Assembly (NCBI GenBank): GCA_947253655.1
Contig: CAMYAE010000007.1
Coordinates: forward strand, 1-64,000
Direction: 5' to 3'
Length of the DNA stretch: 64,000 bases
Source of the DNA: an uncultured Bacteroidales bacterium
Lineage (GTDB): Bacteria > Bacteroidota > Bacteroidia > Bacteroidales > UBA932
The translations under genes and the position numbers were made by a program. Shown one piece after another: positions 34,773 through 43,772 of the stretch. Each line of letters opens with the position of its first letter. Position 1 is the first letter of the stretch. The notes below the pieces were generated by a model. It did no database searches, was not told where the DNA came from, and saw only the letters and a program-made list of their open reading frames with translations.

Positions 34773-34780
34773 TATTTTTG
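34773..34780 (+). promoter_or_regulatory. -7 box overlapping the nominal start of the FtsB-like gene
   Basis: TATTTTTG is a full TAnnTTTG match. Its last three bases are the TTG proposed as start of the downstream gene, so transcription would begin after that codon. No clear -33 TTTG was found. Confidence 0.5.
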
Positions 34781-35113
34781 CGGATAATAGTCAGATATTC
34801 GGATAAATTGGGAAAGTTGAGGGATATATGGAACGGGGAGCATCGCTCGTTCGTCAGGTATGCGGTCTATGCAACCGCGGTTTTTATCATTCTTGCCGGT
34901 TTTCTGAACGAGAACAATATCGTCCGTTGGGTAAGGGCTGCCTTTGAATTGAGGCGGCAGGATAGGCAGATAGAGATGTATCGTCAGGAAATAGACGCTA
35001 TGGATGATAAGATACGCATGCTTTCTACCGACAAGGACACGCTCGAAGAATTTGCGCGCGAAAATTTCAATTTCGCACGCCCCGGAGATGATGTCTATGT
35101 CTATAAGAAATAG
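34778..35113 (+). CDS. FtsB/DivIC-type septum formation protein
   Basis: A small bitopic protein: cytoplasmic N terminus, one transmembrane helix (VRYAVYATAVFIILAGFL, about 25-43) and a coiled coil (about 58-95, ELRRQDRQIEMYRQEIDAMDDKI) ending in a FARENFNFARPGDDVYVYKK tail typical of FtsB/DivIC, a cell-division complex member. The longest frame begins at TTG 34778, but this overlaps a -7 box. A TTG at 34808 or 34817 leaves about 100 residues and may be the true start. No ATG precedes the helix. The gene is convergent with purB, 2 bases apart. Confidence 0.85.
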   Translation: MRIIVRYSDKLGKLRDIWNGEHRSFVRYAVYATAVFIILAGFLNENNIVRWVRAAFELRRQDRQIEMYRQEIDAMDDKIRMLSTDKDTLEEFARENFNFARPGDDVYVYKK

Positions 35114-35115
35114 GC

Positions 35116-36474
35116 CTAATAACCTGTGTATGAACTTGGGGTGATAGCCCGGAGTTCGGATTTTACGCTTTCTGAGATTTCGAGGCTGTCGATGAACGCT
35201 TCAATCGTACCCTCGTCTATTGCAGCCCCTGTGCGGGTCAGGGCTTTGAGTGTTTCATAAGGGTTTGGGTATCCCTCCCGTCTCAGGATTGTCTGGATGC
35301 CTTCTGCCACCACTGCCCAATTCCTGTCAAGATCGGCTTTCAGGGCCGTAGTGTTCAAAATTAGTTTCCCGAGCCCTTTTTTCAATGATGTGAAAGCTAT
35401 AAGTCCATGGGCCAGAGGCACTCCGACGTTGCGAAGTACGGTGGAGTCGGTGAGATCTCTTTGCAGCCGTGAGATAGGCAATTTCATTGACAGGAATGTC
35501 AGGACAGCATTCGCCATTCCAAGGTTGCCCTCGGCGTTCTCAAAATCGATAGGGTTGACTTTGTGCGGCATGGCTGAGGAGCCCACCTCGTTTTTGTTCA
35601 CTTTCTGCTTGAAGTATTCCATGGAGATATAGGTCCATATATCCCTGCTGAAGTCAATGAGGATTGTGTTAATACGGCGCAGACAGTCGAAAACAGCCGC
35701 CAAGTTGTCATAGTGCTCGATTTGGGTCGTAGGGAATGAACGTTTCAGGCCTAACGAGGCTACGAAGTTATCTCCGAACTTTATCCAGTCGATTTCGGGG
35801 TAGGCCACCTTGTGCGCATTCATATTGCCTGTGGCTCCGCCGAATTTTGCCGGAAAACTCATGTCCGACAACTGTCTTAATTGTTCTTCAAGCCTGACCT
35901 GGTATACTTTGAACTCTTTACCCATTCTGGTAGGGGAGGCCGGTTGTCCGTGTGTCTTCGCAAGCATCGGCGTATCTTTCCATTTTTCGGCGTAGTCCCG
36001 TATTATCGAGAGGACCTCATCCAAAGCCGGCAGATAGGCATCTTCAAGGGCTTCTTTCAGCATAAGCGGCTGGGAGGTGTTGTTGATATCCTGGGAGGTA
36101 AGTCCGAAATGGATAAATTCGCTCCACTTTTCCAGACCCAAGACCTTGAAATGATTCTTTATGTAATATTCGACAGCCTTTACATCGTGATTTGTAATTT
36201 TCTCTATGTCCTTAACTTCCTGTGCCTGCTCCGGCGTCATATCCAAATAAAGCCCCCTTAGCATATTAAAGATGCGATTTCTGTCCGAAATATCGGTTCC
36301 GATGTCGTTAAGACCGGGAAGCGGTATCTCGCAAAGGGCGATGAAATACTCGATTTCCACTCTTACCCTGTATCGGATAAGTGCATATTCACTGAAATAT
36401 TTTCTAAGGATTTCCGTTTTTGCCGAGTAGCGGCCGTCAATAGGCGATACAGCCAATAATGAGTGAGTGTCCAT
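35116..36474 (-). CDS. purB: Adenylosuccinate lyase
   Basis: A 452-residue cytoplasmic enzyme that splits adenylosuccinate to AMP and SAICAR to AICAR, both releasing fumarate, in purine synthesis. The fumarase/aspartase superfamily signature GSSAMPHKVNP lies at about 293-303. KTHGQPASPTRMGKE and TSQDINNTSQ carry further active-site residues. Length and start (MDTHSLLAVSPIDGRY) are normal. It follows folP by 1 base on the same strand. Confidence 0.95.
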   Translation of the reverse strand: MDTHSLLAVSPIDGRYSAKTEILRKYFSEYALIRYRVRVEIEYFIALCEIPLPGLNDIGTDISDRNRIFNMLRGLYLDMTPEQAQEVKDIEKITNHDVKAVEYYIKNHFKVLGLEKWSEFIHFGLTSQDINNTSQPLMLKEALEDAYLPALDEVLSIIRDYAEKWKDTPMLAKTHGQPASPTRMGKEFKVYQVRLEEQLRQLSDMSFPAKFGGATGNMNAHKVAYPEIDWIKFGDNFVASLGLKRSFPTTQIEHYDNLAAVFDCLRRINTILIDFSRDIWTYISMEYFKQKVNKNEVGSSAMPHKVNPIDFENAEGNLGMANAVLTFLSMKLPISRLQRDLTDSTVLRNVGVPLAHGLIAFTSLKKGLGKLILNTTALKADLDRNWAVVAEGIQTILRREGYPNPYETLKALTRTGAAIDEGTIEAFIDSLEISESVKSELRAITPSSYTGY

Positions 36475-36475
36475 T

Positions 36476-37318
36476 TTACTTTTGTTTCAAATCCTCAAAT
36501 TTACAAAAAATCCTGTTGAAAATCTCAATTGTCCTTGCCGTTTCTGCAACATCATGTACCCTCAGGATTGAGGCACCTTTTTGCAGGGCTGCAATGTGCA
36601 GGGCCTGGGTTGCTGGCAGCGCTTCTTCTGGAGTGATGTTGAAAAGTCTGTAAATCATACTTTTGCGGGAAATGCCTACAAGAATTTGTTTGCCGAAATC
36701 GGCAAATTTGTCAAGCCCGCCCATGAGTTCATAGTTCTGGTCAATTGTCTTGGCAAAACCGAAGCCCGGATCGAGAATCCAGTCTCTAACCCCGTTCCTT
36801 TCTGCCCTTTCTTCAAATCTTGAGAAGTAGTCATGGACAGCGCTTACCACGCCTGCAGGATAATCCGTAAGGCTTTGCATTGTTTTAGATGTGCCTCTCA
36901 TGTGCATGGCTATATAAGGCAGGCCGATTTCTCCGACTGTCGGCAGCATTGCACCGTCTCTTTCACCGGCAGTAACGTCATTTACAATGAAGTCGCCTAT
37001 AAGGCCGTGGCATTTCCAGACGACGGATGCCCAATAGGTGTCTATGGATATCGGAATATTTGGAAAACTGCTTCTGATAGCTTTCAGGGCGGGCTCCAAT
37101 CTGCGCCATTCTTCCTTTTCCCCGACAGCTTCGGTTCCCGGGCCGGTAGAGCAGGCTCCTATGTCGATTATGTCGGCACCATCTTCAATCATCCGGCCAA
37201 CTCGTGCCAATGTCTTTTCAATATCCGGCTCTCCGTCTTTGGAGAGGCATCTACTTGTAGCAAAATAGGAATTGTCCGTGAGATTGACAATCCCCATTAT
37301 TTTAATATCCTTTTTCAT
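36476..37318 (-). CDS. folP: Dihydropteroate synthase
   Basis: A 280-residue cytoplasmic folate-pathway enzyme that joins p-aminobenzoate to dihydropterin diphosphate. Signatures: MGIVNLTDNSYF at 8-19, DIIDIGACSTGPG at about 49-61, VNDVTAGE and DPGFGFAKT in the middle, GISRKSMI at about 215-222. The canonical N-terminal text reads NvTPDSF; here it is NLTDNSYF, a mild variation. It is upstream of purB with a 1-base gap. Confidence 0.93.
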   Translation of the reverse strand: MKKDIKIMGIVNLTDNSYFATSRCLSKDGEPDIEKTLARVGRMIEDGADIIDIGACSTGPGTEAVGEKEEWRRLEPALKAIRSSFPNIPISIDTYWASVVWKCHGLIGDFIVNDVTAGERDGAMLPTVGEIGLPYIAMHMRGTSKTMQSLTDYPAGVVSAVHDYFSRFEERAERNGVRDWILDPGFGFAKTIDQNYELMGGLDKFADFGKQILVGISRKSMIYRLFNITPEEALPATQALHIAALQKGASILRVHDVAETARTIEIFNRIFCKFEDLKQK

Positions 37319-37324
37319 ATTTCA

Positions 37325-37332
37325 CAAATTTA
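37325..37332 (-). promoter_or_regulatory. Candidate -7 box of folP-purB
   Basis: The minus strand reads TAAATTTG only 6 bases before the folP ATG, so the leader would be very short. No -33 TTTG is present. Confidence 0.4.
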
Positions 37333-37382
37333 TAAAAAAATCTTTCTATCTTGTAGATTAAATTTTTATAAATATTTAAATC

Positions 37383-37760
37383 ATGAAACAGATAAGCACA
37401 GAGTTGGCTCCGGCTGCGATCGGGCCTTACAGTCAGGCGATTTGCGCCAATGGGTTGGTATTCGTGTCGGGGCAGCTGCCAATTGACCCGTCTACGGGCG
37501 TTTTCCCGGAGGGAGGGGTTGCGGAGCAGACCAAGGCATCTTTGACAAATTTGCGTTCTATATTGGAGGAGGCCGGCTCGGCTTTGTCCAAGGTGGTGAA
37601 GACTACTGTTTTTTTGGCGGATATGGCTGATTTTGCGGAGATGAACAAGGTCTATTCGTCTTTCTTTTCCGCTCCTTTCCCTGCCAGATCCGCCGTTGCC
37701 GTGAAAGATTTGCCGAAAGGTGCTCTCGTTGAGGTGGAGTGTATAGCCGAGGCACTTTAG
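37383..37760 (+). CDS. ridA: RidA-family reactive intermediate deaminase
   Basis: A 125-residue cytoplasmic protein, normal length. Typical marks: GPYSQAI at about 15-21, VSGQLPIDP at about 30-38, NLRSILEEAG, ARSAVAVKDLPKGALVEVE at the end with the conserved Arg. RidA hydrolyses reactive enamines and imines formed by PLP enzymes such as threonine dehydratase. It is divergent from folP and followed by tmk with a separate -7 box. Confidence 0.93.
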   Translation: MKQISTELAPAAIGPYSQAICANGLVFVSGQLPIDPSTGVFPEGGVAEQTKASLTNLRSILEEAGSALSKVVKTTVFLADMADFAEMNKVYSSFFSAPFPARSAVAVKDLPKGALVEVECIAEAL

Positions 37761-37780
37761 CAATATCCTGAAATATTTTT

Positions 37781-37788
37781 TATATTTG
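37781..37788 (+). promoter_or_regulatory. Candidate -7 box of tmk
   Basis: TATATTTG lies 15 bases before the tmk ATG. A TTTAG at 37756-37760 is a partial -33 at about the right distance. Confidence 0.5.
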
Positions 37789-37803
37789 TGAAAACGCAAC
37801 GTT

Positions 37804-38481
37804 ATGCTGGTAGTTATAGAAGGTCTGGACGGCTCCGGAAAATCCACTCAAGTCAAGAAATTGAGAGCCTATATGGAGGAGAAGTTCGGCGGGGTGGAAT
37901 ACATACATTTTCCGAGATATGATGCTCCGGTCTACGGAGAACTGATCGGGCGTTTTCTTAAAGGAGATTTCGGTCAACTGGATGCAGTGCATCCCCTTCT
38001 CGTAGCTCTTTTATATGCGGAAGACAGACACGGTGCCAAGCCGGAAATGCAGAAAGCCCTGGACAGCGGAAAAGCGGTGCTGCTCGATCGATACGTCTAT
38101 TCCAACATAGCTTACCAGTGTGCCAAGCTCTCCGATTTGGAGGAAATGAAGGAGTTGAGGGATTGGATAATAAATACCGAATACGGCTCTTTCGGACTGC
38201 CGAAACCTGACCTTAATATTTTTTTGGATGTGCCTATAGGATTTGTCGAAAGGAAACTTTCTTCGTCGCGGCAAGGACACGACAGGGACTATCTTGAGGG
38301 CGGAAAAGACATTCACGAAGCCGATATAGAATTTCAGAAGAAAGTCCGTGCAGTGTATCTGCGTCAATGCGATGAGGATAGGAAATTCATTCGGATAGAC
38401 TGTGCCGGCAAGGACGGCTCAATCTTGGCTCCGGGAGTGATTTTTGAAAAAATCAAGGCATCGGTGGATGCCATATTATAA
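37804..38481 (+). CDS. tmk: Thymidylate kinase
   Basis: A 225-residue cytoplasmic kinase that makes dTDP from dTMP. P-loop GLDGSGKST at 7-15; substrate-binding FPRYD at about 37-41; DRYVYSNIAYQ at about 95-105; the lid region has SSSRQGHDRDYLEGGKD. This sequence type, with FPRYDAPVYG, is usual in Bacteroidota. It is followed after 18 bases by the DoxX/MauE-like gene and the TonB receptor operon, which might be transcribed with it. Confidence 0.93.
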   Translation: MLVVIEGLDGSGKSTQVKKLRAYMEEKFGGVEYIHFPRYDAPVYGELIGRFLKGDFGQLDAVHPLLVALLYAEDRHGAKPEMQKALDSGKAVLLDRYVYSNIAYQCAKLSDLEEMKELRDWIINTEYGSFGLPKPDLNIFLDVPIGFVERKLSSSRQGHDRDYLEGGKDIHEADIEFQKKVRAVYLRQCDEDRKFIRIDCAGKDGSILAPGVIFEKIKASVDAIL

Positions 38482-38499
38482 TTGCTGATACAATAACTT

Positions 38500-39732
38500 A
38501 TGAAGCCTATACATGCAACGTTCAGGAGGATATGTGCTGTCCTGATAGGAATTGTCTTTTTTGCAGCCGGAATATTGAAATTAATTGACCCCGTCGGTGC
38601 AGGGCTGATTGTGGGAGAGTATTTCAAATTCTTTCATATCGGCTTCCTGAATGTGATTGCAAAGCCTGCCGGAGTCGTTCTTCCCTTGCTTGAGACTATT
38701 GTCGGAGCTGCCCTTATTACAGGGGTTTACAGAAAACTTACGGCAATTGCAGCGTCCGTGCTTATAGGTCTGTTTACATTGGTGACCTTGATTTTGTGGA
38801 TCTTCAATCCCCCTATGGACTGCGGCTGTTTCGGCGAAGCCATAAACCTGACCCACGGTCAGACATTTCTTAAAAACGTAATTCTGATGCTGCTTGCAGC
38901 CGGTGCTTTCTTTCCTTTCCGGGAATTCGGAGAGACGAAGAAAAGGAAACTCACCGCATTCTGGCTTTCGGCAACCTCGGCTTTCGTCTTGTCGGGCTTT
39001 TGTCTCGTAGATCTGCCTCCTGTAGATTTTACCCCGTTCAACTATTATTCGATGCTGGCAGCGGCGACCCCCGACACGGCAGACACTGATCAGGAAAGAT
39101 ATATGCAGGCCTTTATCTATGAGAAAAACGGCCACGAAGGGACGTTTACAATTGACAGGCTGCCCGACTCCTCCTGGACTTATTTAAGGACGGAGCCGAT
39201 GAAGAAGACCGATAATATCAAGGAAATCAGTTATCCGTCGTTGAGCTTCAGAGACGCCTATGGCCATTACAGGGACAGCATTGCGGCGGACAGCTCCGTA
39301 CTCGTGGTGTCGGTCTACAGACCGGACAAGCTTTCTGCAAAAAAGTGGAACAAGATAGGGGCTTTGTTGGGAGACGCGGCTGCTGCCGGATATATACCGA
39401 TATTGCTGCTCGCTTCCGATGTCGGCACTGCTGAAACAATTGTGCCGCAGAGCGGTGTGGAAACGGCTTTCCGTATGCAGCTGCTAATGTCTGCATACTA
39501 TTCCGATTATAAGACACTTATATCGCTGAACCGTTCCAACGGCGGTGCAACTTATTTTAATGACGGTAACCTGATAGAAAAATGGTCTTCTGTCCATTAT
39601 CCGAAGAAAGAGGATTTGAAATGGCGGATATGGCACGACTCTGTTGATAATATGATTTCTGCCAGCACAAAAGGTCGTTTTGCATTCCAGGCTTATATCC
39701 TATACAGTATTATTGTTCTGTTTCTCATATAA
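38500..39732 (+). CDS. DoxX/MauE-like membrane protein (BT_3928-type)
   Basis: A 410-residue inner-membrane protein. Residues 8-155 contain four helices of the DoxX/MauE type (VLIGIVFFAAGILKLIDPVGAG, GVVLPLLETIVGAALITGV, MDCGCFGE, a short Cys pair). This N-terminal part resembles quinone- or thiol-linked redox membrane proteins. A helix at about 152-172 and a periplasmic part of about 200 residues follow, then a C-terminal helix (YILYSIIVLFLI). It precedes the TonB receptor by 6 bases. The function is unknown; a link to envelope redox or to the uptake system is only inferred. Confidence 0.72.
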   Translation: MKPIHATFRRICAVLIGIVFFAAGILKLIDPVGAGLIVGEYFKFFHIGFLNVIAKPAGVVLPLLETIVGAALITGVYRKLTAIAASVLIGLFTLVTLILWIFNPPMDCGCFGEAINLTHGQTFLKNVILMLLAAGAFFPFREFGETKKRKLTAFWLSATSAFVLSGFCLVDLPPVDFTPFNYYSMLAAATPDTADTDQERYMQAFIYEKNGHEGTFTIDRLPDSSWTYLRTEPMKKTDNIKEISYPSLSFRDAYGHYRDSIAADSSVLVVSVYRPDKLSAKKWNKIGALLGDAAAAGYIPILLLASDVGTAETIVPQSGVETAFRMQLLMSAYYSDYKTLISLNRSNGGATYFNDGNLIEKWSSVHYPKKEDLKWRIWHDSVDNMISASTKGRFAFQAYILYSIIVLFLI

Positions 39733-39738
39733 AAATAT

Positions 39739-42552
39739 ATGAAAAGAGCGGCTTTTGCAATACTATTGCTATCCTTGTCTTTAGCGGCATACTCCTTTCC
39801 GACCGTAAATGTGAAAGGACGCATTACCGATGCCAAGACAGGGGAGCCAGTGGTCGGCGCTGTTGTCAGGTTGGATAAGGATTACCTATGGGCGACTACG
39901 GATGTGAATGGGGAATATTCGATGCAGAAGATAGATGCAGGCACTTATATCCTGAATATCTCTTGCCTTGGCTATGTGGACATCGAGAAAGAAATAAGCC
40001 TTCGGAAAGACAGCCTTGCGATGAACTTCCGGTTGAATGTCAGCACTTTGGCTCTGAATGAGGTTGTGGTTACTGCGGAGACCTCCAAGGACAACCTGAA
40101 TACCACGCAGAAGCTTGGACGCAATGCTCTGGATCATTTGCAGATGTCGGATATGTCCAATATTTCCGCCCTGCTGCCCGGAGGAAAGACGATAAATCCC
40201 GATTTGACAGTCAGCAATCCTCTGTCTCTTCGTTCCGCAGGACTTGCCGTAGGTAATGCGGCTTTCGGTACTGCTATTGAGATGGACGGAGTAAGGATTG
40301 GCGGCAATGCCGATTTTAACGGCATGGGAGGTGTCGGAACAAGAGGCATATCCGTAGACAATATCGAATCGGTCGAGATTCTGACAGGTGTGCCGTCTGC
40401 GGAGTACGGGGACCTTAACAGCGGTCTGGTGCGGGTCATTACGAAAAAAGGGCGTTCTCCTGTCAGCGTAGTCTTCTCAGTTAATCCGAGGACTTATGAA
40501 ACTTCTGTTTCCAAGGGCTTTGATCTGGGCAATGACAGAGGAATTCTGAATGTCAGCGGCGAATGGGCCCGTGCCACCAAGAAATTGTCTTCTCCATATA
40601 CGTCATATACAAGGAGAAGTTTTACAGTGGATTACAGCAATACTTTCAAAAAGGTGCTTAGGCTCGAAGCCGGGCTAAGCGGCAATATCGGGGGGATGAA
40701 CAGCAAGAATGATCCTGATTCTTTTTCCGAGGCATTTGAAAAGGCCAATGACAATTCCCTGACACCGCATTTCAAGGCTGTGTGGCTGCTTAATAGGTCT
40801 TGGATTACCAATCTGACAATGGACGGCTCTATATATTATAACGACAGACACACCCAAGTGCATGAATATAATTCCTATGCCTCCTCGCAGCCTGCGGTGC
40901 ATTCTGAGGTTGCCGGCTACTATATCGCCGACGCCCTGCCTCTGAATTATTATTCCGACAGAATCATCGACTCCAAAGAATTGGATTATAGCCTTTCGCT
41001 TAAATATTCCTGGCTGAAAAGGTGGAATAAGGTCAAGAATATGTTGAAAGCGGGGTTGCAGTGGAAGGCTGACGGCAATGTCGGAAAAGGAGAATATTAC
41101 AAGGATGCCTCTTTGGCGGCAAACGGCTACAGACCAAGACCTTATAAAGACTATCCTTATATGTTTAACCTTGCCGGCTTTGTCGAGGACAATTTAGAAC
41201 TGCCTTTATGGGGGACAATCCTTGATTTGGGCTTAGGTCTGCGATATGAGAAGATTTCAGTAAAAGGGTCAAGATATAACAGGCTCAGCGGACTTTCTCC
41301 GCGTCTCAATGCCAAATGGCATTTCGGCGACAATTTTTCCATACGCGGCGGTTGGGGTGTAACCGAAAAGTCGCCGTCGTTCTTTGTCTTGTATCCGAAA
41401 CAGGAATATTTGGATATACAGACATTCGGCTTTTCATACGGAGCCTCAGGGGCGGCTTCATATATCTATTACACAATTCCATACACCAACAGGTTCAATC
41501 CCGATTTGGTATGGCAGAAGAACTACAACTCCGAAATCGGTGCGGATGCCAGATTTAAGGGCGTAAAGCTGTCATTGACAGGTTACTGCAATATTACCTA
41601 CGACCCGTATATGACAAGTACGGTGTATGACCCGTTCACATACAATATAATGTCTTTGCCTAACGGCTATAAGGTCTCGGCCGAAGACAAGGTGAGTGTA
41701 GATCCGAACACCGGCTATGTCACTTTCACTAAGCCGGGGCATGCTCCCGTAACGTCCGAGCTTAAAGTTGAGGACAAGACTTTTGTCGCCTCTCCAATGG
41801 CGGACAACGGGGCCAGAATTATCCGTGCCGGGGCCGAACTGACGGTTGATTTCCCTGAAATAAAGCCCATACGCACCCAATTCCGCCTTGACGCTTCCTA
41901 CGGCTATATCCGGTACGTGGATGAAAACGATGTATATTATTACAAGACAGGCTGGTCACACACCCGCCTGCAAGACCGCTCGTATCAATATGTGGGCATT
42001 TATCCCGGAAATGCGGGTGTGTCCAACGGCAGGCGTCTGAATAGTGTTGATATGAACGTCACTGCAATTACGCATATCCCCCAGGCCCGCCTTGTCGTGA
42101 CTTGCAGGCTTGAGGCGGCTTTGCTCAGGCGTAATCGCAACCTATCATCATATAACGGAAAGGATTATGCCTTTACTGTGGATGCCGGCTCCATCAGGCC
42201 TACGGGGGGTTATATCTACGACGGCAATTCTTATTCCGCAGTGAAGCCGATTGCCTATATGGACCTTGACGGGAAGATTCACCAATGGACTGAGGTTGAG
42301 GATCATAGCTCGGAATACAATAATCTTATATTGCGTTCGGGCAATATATATACATTTGCAAAAGACGGCTACGACCCGTATTTCTCGGCCAATATCAGTG
42401 TTACCAAGGAAATCGGGAACCATGTTTCACTGTCATTCTTTGCAAATAACTTTACAAACTCAAGGCGTTTTGTGAAAAGCCACGCTACAGGGATGAGCGC
42501 CATATTTACACCGGTTTTCTATTATGGGCTTACTTTAAGGTTAAAATTTTAG
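39739..42552 (+). CDS. TonB-dependent outer-membrane receptor
   Basis: A 937-residue receptor: signal peptide 1-19, carboxypeptidase-regulatory-like domain about 24-105 (VKGRITDAKTGEPVVGAVVRLD), plug about 115-235 (ISVDNIESVEILTGVPSAEYGDLNSGLVRVITKKG), then a 22-strand-type barrel ending LRLKF. It is not followed by susD, so it is not a SusC. The genes after it encode a DUF4876-like surface lipoprotein and a second beta-barrel protein. This order recurs in Bacteroidales genomes and suggests uptake of a scarce nutrient such as a metal complex. The substrate is not known. Confidence 0.9.
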   Translation: MKRAAFAILLLSLSLAAYSFPTVNVKGRITDAKTGEPVVGAVVRLDKDYLWATTDVNGEYSMQKIDAGTYILNISCLGYVDIEKEISLRKDSLAMNFRLNVSTLALNEVVVTAETSKDNLNTTQKLGRNALDHLQMSDMSNISALLPGGKTINPDLTVSNPLSLRSAGLAVGNAAFGTAIEMDGVRIGGNADFNGMGGVGTRGISVDNIESVEILTGVPSAEYGDLNSGLVRVITKKGRSPVSVVFSVNPRTYETSVSKGFDLGNDRGILNVSGEWARATKKLSSPYTSYTRRSFTVDYSNTFKKVLRLEAGLSGNIGGMNSKNDPDSFSEAFEKANDNSLTPHFKAVWLLNRSWITNLTMDGSIYYNDRHTQVHEYNSYASSQPAVHSEVAGYYIADALPLNYYSDRIIDSKELDYSLSLKYSWLKRWNKVKNMLKAGLQWKADGNVGKGEYYKDASLAANGYRPRPYKDYPYMFNLAGFVEDNLELPLWGTILDLGLGLRYEKISVKGSRYNRLSGLSPRLNAKWHFGDNFSIRGGWGVTEKSPSFFVLYPKQEYLDIQTFGFSYGASGAASYIYYTIPYTNRFNPDLVWQKNYNSEIGADARFKGVKLSLTGYCNITYDPYMTSTVYDPFTYNIMSLPNGYKVSAEDKVSVDPNTGYVTFTKPGHAPVTSELKVEDKTFVASPMADNGARIIRAGAELTVDFPEIKPIRTQFRLDASYGYIRYVDENDVYYYKTGWSHTRLQDRSYQYVGIYPGNAGVSNGRRLNSVDMNVTAITHIPQARLVVTCRLEAALLRRNRNLSSYNGKDYAFTVDAGSIRPTGGYIYDGNSYSAVKPIAYMDLDGKIHQWTEVEDHSSEYNNLILRSGNIYTFAKDGYDPYFSANISVTKEIGNHVSLSFFANNFTNSRRFVKSHATGMSAIFTPVFYYGLTLRLKF

Positions 42553-42554
42553 TT

Positions 42555-43772
42555 ATGGGATGCAAATCTATTCTATACGTCTTGCCGTTTGTTCTGCCTT
42601 TGCTGCATGGCTGTCTGAATATGGGCCCTGATGCTGCATACAGCAACGATCTGCATACACTTTCCGTCAGGTTGGTATATCCCGAAGGGAAAACCTCATT
42701 TATGCACGAAGGGGTGGAGGTCTCTTTTGAAAATTATGCTTCAGGCGTCAGGTATGTCTTGAAAACCGATGCTTCGGGAAAGGTGGCTCCGGAACTCACA
42801 AATGGAATCTATCGTATTTCTGCAAGCGATAAGGTCGGCAATTCGATATTCAACGGCAATATTGACAAGGCCCTTATGGTCGGAAGCGATGTGTCGGTAG
42901 ATCTAAATCTCGTCTATTCCGAGGCAGGAGACTTGCTTATAAAGGAAATCTATTGCGGAGGATGCAGCATGGCTCCGAAAGAGGGTGTATATCAGTCTGA
43001 TAAATACGTTATCGTCCATAACAATTCGCCGTCCGAACAATATATGGACAGCCTGTGCATAGGCACCATTGCCCCGTACAACTCCAATAGTACTCCTATT
43101 AAATGGTCATCCGACGGAGAGCTTCCGCCTTTCGCTCCGGTGATATTGGCCGTGCTCAGAGTCGGAGGCAACGGCAAGTCTTTCCCTTTGCAAAGCGGAG
43201 AAGATGCAATCTTCTGTCTGAATGGGGCGATAGATCATACGGTAAATTACCCTTTGTCTGTAAATCTGAACCGTCCCGACTGTTTTGTCTGCTACAACAC
43301 CACTTATTTTCCGAATCCGATCTATCATCCGGCTCCGGGGGACAAGGTGTCGGCCGACCGTATACTGAAAGTTGTGATAAAGACAGGCATTGCCAGCGCA
43401 TACACTCTTTCGAACAATTCTCCTGCTATCATCATATTCAAGGCCAAGGGGAAATCAATCAATGAGTTCGTTGCGTCGCCGGACAATATAATCCAGATAC
43501 CGGGCAGTTTCGAAAAGGTCGTCAAAATTCCTCTCGAATGGGTAATTGACGGGGTAGAGGTCTTCAATGGCAGTTCGACTTCCAATTCCAAAAGGCTTGG
43601 TAATTCCATAGACGCAGGCTTTGTCAGTTTGTCGGAAACATTTAAAGGCAAGACCCTTATGCGCAAAAAAGATGATAAGGCCTCTGCCGAAAACGGCTAT
43701 GAGGTACTTTTCGACACCAACAATTCAACAAATGATTTATATGAAAGCGAGGTACAGTCATTACATAAATAA
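42555..43772 (+). CDS. DUF4876-like surface lipoprotein
   Basis: A 405-residue lipoprotein (lipobox LLHGC, Cys20) 2 bases after the TonB receptor. An Ig/CarboxypepD-like N-terminal domain (LSVRLVYPEGK, YVLKTDASGKVAPELTNGIYRI) precedes a larger unit with IKEIYCGGCSMAPKEGVYQSDKY, a cysteine pair near residue 137 and the YVIVHNNS strand. These features match the DUF4876 family as I recall it. Likely a surface subunit that hands ligand to the receptor. The CxxC near the ligand-facing end could bind metal. The assignment is from motif memory. Confidence 0.65.
   Translation: MGCKSILYVLPFVLPLLHGCLNMGPDAAYSNDLHTLSVRLVYPEGKTSFMHEGVEVSFENYASGVRYVLKTDASGKVAPELTNGIYRISASDKVGNSIFNGNIDKALMVGSDVSVDLNLVYSEAGDLLIKEIYCGGCSMAPKEGVYQSDKYVIVHNNSPSEQYMDSLCIGTIAPYNSNSTPIKWSSDGELPPFAPVILAVLRVGGNGKSFPLQSGEDAIFCLNGAIDHTVNYPLSVNLNRPDCFVCYNTTYFPNPIYHPAPGDKVSADRILKVVIKTGIASAYTLSNNSPAIIIFKAKGKSINEFVASPDNIIQIPGSFEKVVKIPLEWVIDGVEVFNGSSTSNSKRLGNSIDAGFVSLSETFKGKTLMRKKDDKASAENGYEVLFDTNNSTNDLYESEVQSLHK

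Noticed and set aside
36833..37486. A 217-codon frame opposite folP
   Set aside because: It opposes a clear folP gene and runs into the ridA region without sense; no family match.
38581..39135. A 184-codon frame opposite the DoxX/MauE-like gene
   Set aside because: Antisense shadow with histidine- and cysteine-rich text and no domain.
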